From: Phoronis ovalis
Taxonomy: Eukaryota; Phoronida; Phoronidae
Assembly (NCBI GenBank): GCA_028565635.1
Contig: JAOXYB010057678.1
Location: 1 to 10,974 of the forward strand
DNA length: 10,974 bases
Direction of reading: 5' to 3'
In this document: piece by piece, positions 1 to 7,429 of the stretch
How the letters are laid out: every line of letters begins with the position of its first letter
How positions within the stretch are numbered: position 1 is the stretch's first letter
Notes under the pieces: model-generated
What the model saw: only the letters and a program-made list of their open reading frames with translations
What the model was told of the DNA's origin: nothing
Databases searched by the model: none
Made by a program: the position numbers and the translations under genes

Positions 1-1107
1 AATGCCGAAACGATTCTTTGACATTTTTTGTCGTGCGTAACACTTTCTTTGTCTCGCAATAATTGCTTCAGTTTTTATCCGATCGGTTTCATATTCAGCA
101 CAGGGTAAATATAGATCAAAGTGCAGGTCGCTTGTACTTTTGACCTCGATTACGTCCAATATGGCCGACTGGCAGTCATGTTTGTTCCCGAGAGGGCACG
201 TAACAATAAGTCTATAGCTGCGAAGACGAAGTACTACCTGGACGATTCGAAGGTGGTTCTAGGAAGGCCATAGATTGGTGGATCGCTAAGGCTAGGTGAC
301 ATTTTAAAATGACCTTGAGAAGTAGGTCAAATGCTGAAGTGATTCTTGGACATTTTTTTGTCGTGCATAACACTTTCTTTGTCTCGCAATAATTGCTTCA
401 GTTTTTACGCGATCGGTTTTATATTCGGCACAGGGTAAATACAGGTCAAAGTGCAGGTCGCTTATACTTTTGATCTCGATTACTTCCAATATGGCTGACT
501 GGCGGCCATGTTGGTTCGTGATCATGCACGTCGTAATATCAGTTTCAGTTTTTATCCAGTCAGTTTCATATTTGGCACAGAGTAAGTCCAGGTTACAGTA
601 TATGTTCTGTGTAATTTTGACCTAGATTACTTCCAATATGGCCGACTGCCGGCAATGTTTGTTCTCGAAAGGACACGTAACAATAAGTCTATAGCCGCGA
701 AGACGAAGCGCTACCTGGACGATTCAAAGGTGGTTCTAGGAAGGCCATAGATTGGTGGGCGGCCTAGGCTAGGTAACATTTTAAAATGGCCTTGAGAAGT
801 AGGTCAAATGCCGAAATGATTCTTGGACATTTGTTGAGCGGAACACTTTCTTTGTCTCGCTATAACTGCTTTAGTTTTTATCCGATCAGCTTTATATTTG
901 GTACAGGATAAATACAGGTCAAAATGCAAATCGTCTGTAATTGCAACGTGGATCACTTTCAAGATGGCCAACTGTTGGCCATGTTTGTTCTCGAGATGTT
1001 AGCTCGCAATAATAGCTTTTGTTTTTGTCTGATCATCTTCATATTTGGTACAGGGTAAATACTGGTCAAAGTACACATAGGATATAAGTTTGACCCCGAT
1101 TATTTCC

Positions 1108-1132
1108 AACATGGCCGACTGGTGGCCATGTT
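1108..1132. repeat. Hairpin in repeat core, 9-bp perfect stem
   Basis: AACATGGCC (1108-1116) and GGCCATGTT (1124-1132) are exact reverse complements around the 7-base spacer GACTGGT. The same position in other copies of the tandem array keeps most of the stem. It is the most symmetric part of the core. Confidence 0.8.
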
Positions 1133-1907
1133 TGTACCCAAGAGTGCACGTTATGTTGCTCCCATTTTGGGAAAGATGAAGCGATGACTGGACGATTCAA
1201 AGGTGGATTCATGTAGGTCATAGGTTGGTGGGCGTATTAGGCCAGGCCACATTTCAAAATGACCTTGAGAAGTAGGTCAAATGCCGATGTGAATCTTCAA
1301 CATTTTTTGTGCGTAATGCTTTCTTTGTCGCGCAATAACTGATTCAGTTTTTATCCGATCAACTTATGTTTGGTACAGGGTAAATACAGGTCAAAATGCA
1401 GACCATCTGTAATTTCCATGTGGATCACTTTCAAATTGGCCGACTGGCGGCTATGTTTTTTCCCCTATGGTGTACGTTACATTGCGCCAGTTCCGGGAAA
1501 GACGAAGCGATGACTCGAGTATTCGAAGGTGGATTCATGAAGGCTATAGGTTGGTGGGTGTATTAAGCCAGGTGTCATTCAAAGGGACCTGGAAAAGTAG
1601 GTCAAATTCCGATACGGATCTTCGACATTTTTCGTTGTGCATAACATTTCTTTGTCTCGCAATGACTGTTTCAGTTTTTATCATATCACCTTTATATTTG
1701 GTACAGGCTAAATACTGGTCAAAGTGCAGATCGGCTGTAATTTTGACCTGGATAACTTCCAAGATGGCTGACTGGTGGCCATGTTTGTTCTTGAGATGCT
1801 GGCTCGCAATAACAGCTTTGGTTTTTGTCAGATCATCTTCATATTCGGTACAGGGTAAGTACAGATCAAAGTACAGGTCACACATAATTTTGACCCCAAT
1901 TACTTCC

Positions 1908-1932
1908 AACATGGCCAACTAGTGGCCATGTT
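1908..1932. repeat. Hairpin in repeat core, second perfect copy
   Basis: AACATGGCC and GGCCATGTT pair exactly around the spacer AACTAGT. This is the equivalent of the hairpin at 1108-1132, in the last unit of the array. The stem is identical although the loop differs at two positions. Confidence 0.8.
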
Positions 1933-2140
1933 TATTCCCGAGAGTGCATGTTACGTAGTGTCGATTTTGGGATAGACTAAGTGATGACTCAACGATTCGA
2001 AGGTGGATTCACGAATTTAAGGCCATAGGTTGGTAGGTGTATTTAACCAGGTGACATAGATGGCTTTACAAGTAAAGAAACTACATCATATGATGGGCAT
2101 CTGTCTGCACCTGCAGACCTCTTGTGTTAATTATGTTTAG

Positions 2141-2217
2141 GTGTTCCTGAAATCCACAAGGTTCCTGTGTTAATGTTTCGTCCTCGTGCCTGGAACATGG
2201 TAGAACATAACATGCGG
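2141..2217 (+). CDS. Malate synthase, internal exon with the RPRxW motif
   Basis: Malate synthase condenses glyoxylate with acetyl-CoA to give malate and CoA in the glyoxylate cycle. This 77-nt exon follows an acceptor (TTATGTTTAG) and ends at a good donor (CGG|GTGAGT). Two bases finish a codon begun upstream, then 25 codons follow: VPEIHKVPVLMFRPRAWNMV, then EHNMR. This matches the family segment PAVLIVRPRGWH...EHHV just before the GxLFDFG block. The family arginine that contacts glyoxylate is the first R of RPRGW and is present, while the usual G and H read A and N here. The exon ends in phase 0 and joins without a gap to the exon at 8449. The previous exon is not visible and must lie before the window or be hidden among the repeats. 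The identification rests on motif recognition plus consistent splice phase. It is too short to appear as a long ORF. Confidence 0.85.
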
Positions 2218-2469
2218 GTGAGTGTTTGACCCTTGAAATAAAATGTTGGACATATATACATATGCAATATATAATGTCTATATGTAAAGATAATGTCTAT
2301 GTTTTACTGATAACTATACGGATAAATGTCTGTATAAAAAAATAAATAGAACTATATCTTTACTTTTTATTGTATGCGAATTATGTCTGCGCGCATGCCA
2401 AAACCTCTAAATCCGGTTTAGCGTAATCCATGATCATCATGGTATTCAAGGTTGCAGTTTAATAACTTG
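2218..2469 (+). other. Start of the 6.2-kb malate synthase intron
   Basis: The stretch begins with the donor GTGAGT at 2218. It is AT-rich and has three loose copies of AATGTCTAT/AATGTCTGT between about 2270 and 2330. No coding potential was seen. The 3' tail of the antisense LINE remnant may reach into it. Confidence 0.6.
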
Positions 2470-2995
2470 TTATAAAGGACTTAAAATCATATTGTTGTTG
2501 GTTTTTCCAAAACCTATCCAGTTTTTCAAAAATAAGTACAAAGAATTCCACATTGAGACTATTTGATCATTTTTTCACATTCTTATTTGCTCTCACTTGT
2601 TACAGTTTTAGTGATTAATGCCCTCTTGTGTTGCTGGCACCAAAATTTATGATGCATCTTTATCATATTGGTTAAGTGTCTTATATGTCTCTATCATGAC
2701 ACTACCAAGTCTTCTAAATACCAATGTCGGCAAATCCAGTTTCTGAAGTCTTGTCTCATAACTCCAGGCTATTAATGATTGTATCAGGTTTGTTGCCCTC
2801 CTCATTTGTATGCTCTCTGAAGCATAAATTTCCTGATTTCTTCTCAGCCAAACAGATCCAGTATATTCCAGGTGAATAAAGAAAGGTTCATATTCAGAAC
2901 TTGATTAGCTTTCTTAAATTTTTTGTTAATGTTACCACTAAATGACAACTTAGAATCATGCAATTACAACTCCAATATCCTTTTCATTTGATACA
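2470..2995 (-). pseudogene. LINE C: antisense CR1/L2-like reverse transcriptase 3' part, broken
   Basis: The minus strand, read from about 2991 down, gives pieces of the C-terminal half of a CR1/L2-type LINE ORF2 in family order. They are SNEKDIGVVIA, then (frameshift) DSKLSFSGNINKKFKKANQV, then (frameshift and loss of roughly 25 codons) HLEYTGSVWL, MRRATNLIQSL, LQKLDLPTLVFRRLGSVMIE, then (frameshift) NFGASNTRGH, a stop, SLKL, and finally LDRFWKNQ. These match the familiar LGVxxDxKLxFxxHI, RPHLEYAxxVW, VQRRATKLI, LxLPTLxxRRxRGDMIE, SNTRGHSLKL and FKxRLDKFW blocks. Stops, frameshifts and internal deletions show it is dead. The RT catalytic core lies 5' of the surviving part and is missing. It lies antisense inside the malate synthase intron. 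No long ORF marks it, because no single frame stays open. Confidence 0.85.
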
Positions 2996-3050
2996 TGATA
3001 CAAAATGCTAAAAAAACGATAGAAAAAAGGTTCTGAAAGGCTGCCCAAAC

Positions 3051-3120
3051 CAGGAAGTAAAATTCGGGACATCAAAGGAAAGTTGTTGTGACATCAGAAT
3101 ATTAACATCGATCACGTGAT
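3051..3120 (+). promoter_or_regulatory. Possible promoter elements: ETS-like site and CACGTG palindrome
   Basis: CAGGAAGT (3051-3058) resembles an ETS site. ATCACGTGAT (3111-3120) is a perfect 10-bp palindrome with the E-box core CACGTG bound by Myc/Max and USF-type proteins. Both lie within 100 bp of the ATG of the P2RX7-like exon. Their spacing to that exon is suggestive, but short sites like these also occur by chance. Confidence 0.3.
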
Positions 3121-3145
3121 ATACTCAACACTTTGGCATCCACCG

Positions 3146-3381
3146 ATGAAAGTGATCGAGTTAAATTGCAGTTATGATTCTGGCTTATTACAACTTAGTT
3201 TTGAAGTAGAGGAAACAGAAACTACACCTAATGAAAATTCGAATAGCACATTGAGTATGGGTAGGGAATTGGAGGAATTGCCGTACCGATTTGAACCGGA
3301 ATTTGAGATGACAGTGGAGGAAGAAATTTTGACCGAGACTGACCTCACCAGCAGGCCTGAGCGCCTGTTAAATGCTGACTG
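3146..3381 (+). CDS. P2RX7 C-terminal-domain-like protein, first coding exon
   Basis: An open frame from the ATG at 3146 gives about 79 residues starting MKVIELNCSYDSGLL. Its middle is acidic and serine/threonine/asparagine-rich, followed by PYRFEPEFE and, at the end, RPERLLNADW. The YxFEP and RLxNxDW pair is characteristic of the intracellular P2RX7-C domain, which in many invertebrate proteins occurs without the ion channel. In that family DW is followed by CxCGxC, part of a zinc-binding cysteine cluster. Here the frame meets a strong splice donor (CTG|GTAAGA) inside the W codon, so the next exon should begin by completing W and then read a cysteine. No such exon is visible up to 4500. The same frame is open upstream to 3116 but with no earlier ATG. 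It may be exon 1 of a nested gene or a stranded transposon-carried exon. It shares strand with malate synthase but does not belong to it. Confidence 0.65.
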
Positions 3382-3481
3382 GTAAGATTAATGTAATATT
3401 AAAGAAATTTACTCATGAAAAAAATAAAAACAGTATTTTATATTAAATTTTGTAATAATATCATTGAATAACAACAGTAAT

Positions 3482-3545
3482 AGGTGTTAACCGGGGTGTT
3501 TATAGCGCCCGGGGTTAGACGGCAGTCCGGTACATTTAGCCCAAT
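3482..3545. repeat. GC-rich repeat scrap related to the one at 10785-10833
   Basis: A short island of high GC stands in AT-rich DNA. On the minus strand it reads GGGCTAAATGTACCGG followed by CTGCCGTC, close to the GGCTAAACGTCCGG...AGACGGC module near the window's end. It also holds a loose inverted repeat, TTAACCGGGGTG against CGCCCGGGGTTA. It is probably a dispersed repeat fragment of unknown family. Confidence 0.5.
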
Positions 3546-3830
3546 GGTTTTTACAGCTGCACTTGAGGTATTGCGATGTTATGCCAAAGTCCAAAGAGTG
3601 CAATTATTGCATCACATTTGCTTGTCTGGCATCATTCTAGCCTTTAGCATAACTCAACTAGATGTCGGCAAACCTAGTTGTGAACTCATTAATAGGACTC
3701 TGCTTGTCTGGATGCTCGTACTGAGCAGAGAGGAGTTGTGACATTGAGTTCCTGAAGACCAAATTTTTCAACAGTGATTCTTTGTGCATAGACATCTAGC
3801 GCTAAACTGAAAATAGTCATTAAAAAAAAG

Positions 3831-3848
3831 TGATAACACATGTTATCA
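3831..3848. repeat. Perfect 8-bp hairpin
   Basis: TGATAACA and TGTTATCA are exact reverse complements separated by only two bases (CA). The stretch follows a run of A and is followed by TTTTG. No run of U or other terminator-like context applies in an animal intron. Its meaning is unknown. Confidence 0.6.
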
Positions 3849-3849
3849 T

Positions 3850-4022
3850 TTTGTTAGATTGGGACCCTTTTTGACATGTACTACAGTCATTTTATGTGCT
3901 AGACTGACACAGATGACCACATAATCTGAAAGACAAAAAAAGTCAATAAAAGAAAAAAATTAATACTCAAAGCAGATTATAAATTTGTTAGACTGGGACG
4001 TGTACTACAGTAATTTTATTTC
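3850..4022 (+). repeat. Pair of short direct repeats, about 135 bp apart
   Basis: TTTGTTAGAYTGGGAC, then TGTACTACAGTMATTTTAT, occurs at about 3850-3897 and again at about 3985-4022. The second copy lacks about nine bases (CCTTTTTGA) present in the first. Each copy is about 40 bp, nearly identical apart from that gap. It looks like a partial tandem duplication or the ends of a small unknown element. Confidence 0.65.
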
Positions 4023-4489
4023 ACCATAGATAAGCTCACATTCTTATACTTAGAGTAGTTAATTGCTTTCTCTTTCAAGAAGTAAAACGTACCGAAAGAT
4101 GTACAAGTCATGATCTTCTTCAAAGTGCACACCTTGCTTGAACTTTGGATATATAATGGAATATTTCTTTGCTTGGTGCACGTACTGTCAATGGTTGATC
4201 AGTTTCAACTGATGGCGTAACAAGTAATGTTAAAGGTGGCAGGCTTGATATAGCATCGGTTTGCATGCTACTACATTTTAATGTTGACGTAAATTCCATA
4301 AAAACAAAAAGTACAGTGCAACTATGTTAAATACTTACAAACTTAAATTCCACTGTATACAATATATTTATATGGCTTTTTTATGTAAGTCAGTGTCAGA
4401 TTTTTTAATCCTTCAGCACGATGGAACTGACAAGCTATTCGTTATAAAATAACAAGCACATTTAACTTCACTAATTAAGGGACTAGGAA

Positions 4490-4657
4490 AAGTATAACAT
4501 TTGTTAAATTTGTGAAATTTGACCTCTTAACTTGAACAAATTTCACCTATTTCTGTCTCATTTTTGGCTGTTTCGGGAATTCGTGAACACTTACGTTATC
4601 CTTATTAGTATTACTACACCCGCTGGCCACACATCGGCGACCGACGATCCTTGGCAT
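4490..4657 (-). pseudogene. THAP-type zinc finger domain, N-terminal half, nonsense-broken
   Basis: Minus strand from the ATG at 4657: MPRIVGRRCVASGCSNTNKD, then VSVHEFPKQPKMRQK, then TAG at about 4547, then in the same frame VKFVQVKRSNF. THAP domains start with M(P)xxCxxxxC, have an [F/H]xFP motif, then RxxWxxxxxR, and close with CxxH. The first two cysteines (spacing C-x4-C) and HEFP are present. The W expected after RQK is a TAG stop, one base from TGG, and the rest of the domain keeps frame beyond it. The second zinc pair (CxxH) and AVPTIF are not found. THAP domains bind DNA and occur both in host genes and in P-element-like transposases; which source applies cannot be told. An open frame extends 32 residues upstream of this ATG but shows no domain. 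LINE A begins about 90 bp away on the opposite strand. Confidence 0.75.
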
Positions 4658-4749
4658 CTTGAAATTTATAGCAAACTGAGAGCAGCATGACCATACATTA
4701 CACAAAGATGATAATGCTGGTACGACGTATACAGTGCCGATTCCAAACA

Positions 4750-5045
4750 ACAACTCACTGATATTTTCCAGCTATTGTTTATGTTAGACTCGGGAGATCT
4801 CCCATATGATTGGGAAAAATTTGAACATTGCCGTATTTAAGAAGGGGAAACATACCTAGCAGAAAATTACAGACTAGTGTCACTTTCATCTGTATTTTCA
4901 TCTGTCAGCATATTCTACAACATCTGGATAGCCATAATAAAGATACTTACATCTTTAAACTATGATTTCCACTATGGGTATTCCTGTGAAATAATGTATT
5001 CGTTTAACTTTATGGAAGACATATTTTCTGAAAGCTTATGTTTTT
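4750..5045 (+). pseudogene. LINE A, 5' piece: CR1/L2-like RT fingers region
   Basis: The frame reads LTDIFQLLFMLDSGDLPYDW, EKFEHC, a stop (about 4840), then AENYRLVSLSSVFSSV, and after a small frame disturbance ILTSLNYDFHYGYSCE. These match ALTxIFxxSLDxGxLPxDWxxANVxPIFKKG, AENYRPVSLTSV, HLDxHNKILTSLNHGFRxGYSCETQL in CR1/L2-type LINE reverse transcriptases, in correct order. The expected continuation, xxLDFSKAFDxVPHxRLLHKLDHYGIRG, is cut off near 5045. KLDHYGIRG reappears at about 7440, after 2.4 kb of other repeats, so this piece and the one at 7430-8300 are one element split by an insertion. Roughly 20 codons seem lost at the join. A stop, frame changes and missing N-terminal and endonuclease parts show it is dead. 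Confidence 0.85.
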
Positions 5046-5052
5046 ACTCCCA

Positions 5053-5240
5053 GTCTGTGAACGGGCATGATTTTAGTTCACGTCTGCCAATGGTATGATT
5101 TTTACTAAGTGTAAGGTCTGCCAAAGGGTAATTTTTTTAACCACAAGTCTTTTAAAGGGGTGCTTTTTTAGCAGCCTATATACATGCTTAGGGGCTTTTT
5201 TTCAAACCTGTGTTCGCTCATGTGGACCCTTTGCATAAGT
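5053..5240 (+). repeat. Degenerate ~30-40-bp tandem repeats starting GTCT
   Basis: Successive units begin at 5053 (GTCTGTGAACGGGCATGATT), 5082 (GTCTGCCAATGGTATGATTT), 5116 (GTCTGCCAAAGGGTAATTTT) and 5147 (GTCTTTTAAAGGGGTGCTTT). A weaker continuation includes AGGGGCTTTTTTTC and ends in GTGACCCCCC. Each unit has a purine-rich AAxGGG step followed by a T-run. No protein meaning was seen. The block lies between LINE A and LINE B and entered LINE A together with or separately from LINE B. Confidence 0.6.
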
Positions 5241-5365
5241 GACCCCCCAGGTGTGAAATTCAGTTAGCCATCATGGTGCTAGATTTATTGAAGACATATT
5301 ACAAAGGAAAGCAGACATAATACCGCAATCAGGACATTTTCCTGACAGCTGGAGTTCTGGTATTA

Positions 5366-5617
5366 TTGTACCAATTCACAAAAGGTCAATCTGATCCATA
5401 CAACTACAGGGGAATAACACTGCTCAGCTGTTTAGGGAAATTCTTCACCTCAGTTTTAAATAACAGATTACAAAAATGGGCGGACGAAAATTCCATTTAT
5501 ATAGAAGCACAAGCTGGCTTCAGGGAGGGATATAGCACTGTGGACCACAGGTTTATACTTAAGACCTTAACAGACTCAGCTTTGGGGGAAAAAAAGAACT
5601 GTACTGTGTATTTATAG
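5366..5617 (+). pseudogene. LINE B RT segment, first open piece
   Basis: About 80 residues with PYNYRGITLLSCLGKFFTSV, LQKWADENSIYIEAQAGFRE and GYSTVDH, the segment before RT block A. It enters by a 1-nt frame change at the AAAA run near 5380 and leaves by another in the GGGGGAAAAAAA run near 5590, after which CVFIDFSKAFD continues in a different frame. Both frame breaks fall at homopolymer runs. Confidence 0.85.
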
Positions 5618-5717
5618 ATTTTTCAAAAGCCTTTGATTATTTATCACGAAGTCATCTTTGGCAAAAACTGCTTGATCTTGGAATATCAGGTAAACTCTAC
5701 ACAGTTATTGGAAGTAC

Positions 5718-6077
5718 ATGTATGTATCAGTCAGTCAGTCAGTCAAATCTTGTGTGAGAGGAAGTAATGGGTTATCGGCCCCTTTTTCATGTAATTTGGG
5801 AGTAAAACAGGGTGAGAGTCTATCCCCATTTCTCTTTGCAATGTATGTCAATGACCTAGAGCATGAGTTGTCAAAATATCTCTTCTGGGGTCTCCTTATG
5901 GACACTGAAACTCTTTATTCTACTATATATGCGGATGACACAGTGTTGATTTCAGAAACTCCAGATTGTCTCCAAGATACGTTAGATGCCCTGCATAGTT
6001 ATTGTAACCAGTGGCAACTGCAATTGAATCAAAGAAAATCTAAAATTATAGTTAGTAGTCTTTCGAAAAGGGCGTAG
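5718..6077 (+). pseudogene. LINE B RT catalytic segment (GVKQGESLSP, YADD)
   Basis: About 119 residues carrying VKSCVRGSNGLS, NLGVKQGESLSPFLFAMYVN and STIYADDTVLISETPD. YADD is the RT active-site motif, with both aspartates intact. The frame opens inside a (TCAG)n microsatellite (about 5728-5747) that separates it from the upstream FIDFSKAFD frame. It ends at a stop after SLSKRA, while KGRRLSFDEHFFYGSMQLE continues in the next frame. The RT core residues survive although the ORF does not. Confidence 0.88.
5728..5747 (+). repeat. (TCAG)n microsatellite inside LINE B ORF
   Basis: About five tandem copies of TCAG lie just before the codons for VKSCVR. They coincide with a change of reading frame, so slippage in this run is the likely cause of one of the LINE B frameshifts. 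Confidence 0.8.
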
Positions 6078-6330
6078 GCTTTCATTTGATGAACATTTTT
6101 TCTATGGCAGCATGCAACTTGAAATGTCTTCTCATTATGCATATCTAGGCTGTGATTTTTCTTCAGGAGGGTCCTCACGGCTTACCCAGTGCTCCTTAGC
6201 AGCGAAAGCTACATCACCGGCTTCTTTGACATGGGTCCAAAGTTAAAGTTATATTTATTCAATGTGTGTATCAAACCAATACTAGGATATGATAGTGAAT
6301 TTTGGGATTTTGATAGAGGAACAGATGTTT

Positions 6331-7172
6331 AGAAAGTTCACCTTAAATTCTGTAAGCGTGTGCTGCAGGTTAAAAGCAGTACTCTAAATGAAATGGTCTG
6401 TTGTGAGCTAGGCAGATACCCTCTGTATGTAAATCAACAGATGAAAATTCTAAAATTCTGGGTAAAAATTCAAAATTCTAGTGACCACAAGTTACTAAAG
6501 GTAGCTTACAAGCATATGTTGCAGGAGCTCGACAAATATCCTGAAACAGAGAGCTGGCTGAAATCAGTCAGAGATTTACTCAGTAACATTGGACTAGGTA
6601 ACTACTTTACTATGCAACATATTAATACAGAGGGCTTCCTGTCTCTAGCTCACCAAAGAATAACAGACATCTATAGACAAAACTGGCAAAGTAGACTGGA
6701 AGTATCCAGCAAGGCTAGACTATATTCCAAATTCAAGAATCTTTTTCAATATGAAAGTTACCCCCTTGACAAATTTAAAATACCAAGACATAGATATGCC
6801 CTATCCAAGTTCAGACTTGGATCCAATTCTTTAGAGATTGAAACAGGTAGATGGGGTCATAACATAACTGATATTCATCTTCGCCTTTGCTCACTTTGTA
6901 AAGCTGGGATTGGAGATAAGAAGCACTTTTTATTAAATTGGGAAAGTTTAAAAGATCTTCGAAATTACGCCATTCCCTTTATACCACCCTATTAATCTAT
7001 ATGTGCCTTTAAAAAGCTCCTCAATGCTCCCTGTCTTTCTGAGACTAATATAACTCTCAGCTGTCCTTCAAATGTAGCCGCTTTTGTCTATAACACGTTT
7101 AAATACAGAGAAGATCTCATTAATTTTGTAAATAACTGTCATAACTATTTTGTCTTCAGCTTTGCATTGTGA
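6331..7172 (+). pseudogene. LINE B C-terminal domain with CCHC-like finger
   Basis: The longest open piece of LINE B starts after the TAG at 6331 with KVHLKFCKRVLQVKSSTLNE. It continues through LGRYPLYVNQQMKILKFWVK and RHRYALSKFRLGSN to LRLCSLCKAGIGDKKHFLLN. After a stop at 6993-6995 the same frame resumes and ends at TGA 7170-7172. The finger has spacing C-x2-C-x8-H-x4, and the last position, cysteine in related elements, is W. There is no independent start codon here, and it is not a host gene. Confidence 0.85.
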
Positions 7173-7429
7173 CTATCAGAGTAATTGATGCACACATAGG
7201 TCATTCTGTTGCAATGCCCTACTTTTTGTACTTTAATATAATTATGTATATTCTTCACTATCAATTCTCTGTTACATGTAGCTTGTACATACATTAGACA
7301 CTAACTGACTGATTATTAAGTGTTATTTTTAAATATTAATTTGTCGATTGTATTGTATTATAAACTTTGTACTGTACTCTTGCTAATGGGCTGTTTAGCC
7401 TGGGCTTAATAAATATATATATACATAAC

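Larger units (their letters stand above)
1..2078. repeat. Tandem array of five diverged repeat units, two unit lengths
   Basis: Five head-to-tail units each begin near a conserved AAATGCCGAAGTGATTCTT-like stretch that follows GACCTTGAGAAGTAGGTC. Unit borders read as 1-328, 329-805, 806-1278, 1279-1603 and 1604 to about 2078. Units 1 and 4 (about 326 bp) hold one copy of a ~150-bp core. The core runs from TCTCGCAATAA through CAGTTTTTATCCGATC, ATTTGGTACAGGGTAAATAC and ATGGCCGACTGG to CATGTTTGTTC. Units 2, 3 and 5 (about 475 bp) hold two cores, so the array reads short-long-long-short-long. Each unit ends with a shared tail (GACGAAGCG...GGACGATTC...AAGGTGG...GGCCATAG.TTGGTGGG). Copies differ by many substitutions, so the array is old. 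Reading frames that stay open here are a by-product of base composition. It ends about 60 bp before a malate synthase exon, so it probably sits in an upstream intron. Confidence 0.93.
3546..4489. other. Intronic stretch with small repeats, no gene seen
   Basis: The stretch is AT-rich with stops in all frames and nothing recognisable as a protein domain. It contains a short hairpin at 3831-3848 and a pair of direct repeats near 3850-3897 and 3985-4022. TGCTTGTCTGG occurs twice, near 3620 and 3700. An open frame over the first 200 bases has no ATG near its start, runs across the repeat scrap and resembles nothing, so it is not called. Confidence 0.6.
5255..7426 (+). mobile_element. LINE B: 5'-truncated non-LTR retrotransposon, dead
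   Basis: The region has ORF2 C-terminal two-thirds plus 3' UTR. In order: GHFPDSWSSGIIVPIHK; PYNYRGITLLSCLGK; EAQAGFREGYSTVDH; CVFIDFSKAFD (RT block A); GVKQGESLSPFLFAMYVNDL (block B); YADDTVLIS (block C, catalytic aspartates encoded at 5934-5939); QLQLNQRKSKI; YAYLGCDF; HLKFCKRVLQVKSSTLNEMV; LGRYPLYVNQQMKI; and a C-terminal finger CSLCKAGIGDKKHFLLNW. Frameshifts sit near 5380, 5590, 5715 and 6067, with stops near 6331 and 6993. The ORF would end at the TGA at 7170. The 3' UTR closes with GGGCTGTTTAGCCTGGGC, a small hairpin, then AATAAATATATATATA. The RT type is that of the jockey/I group of LINEs and differs from LINE A. No endonuclease domain is present, so it is 5'-truncated, as usual for LINE copies. 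Confidence 0.9.

Noticed and set aside
962-1776. AAGATGGC-like words in the repeat cores as YY1 binding sites
   Set aside because: They resemble the YY1 motif, but they are part of the hairpin sequence of the repeat and vary between copies. Nothing links them to a promoter.
1467-1922. Open frame of about 150 codons on + strand, with antisense frames at 1544-1918 and 304-525
   Set aside because: All lie in the tandem repeat array. The translations repeat with the DNA units, show no domain and differ between copies without keeping frame.
1-2078. CRISPR array
   Set aside because: Units are hundreds of bases long, diverged throughout and lack the short identical repeat plus unique spacer pattern. 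The window is eukaryotic.
3484-3741. Open frame of 85 codons on + strand
   Set aside because: It has no ATG near its start, crosses a GC-rich repeat scrap into AT-rich sequence, and resembles no protein family.
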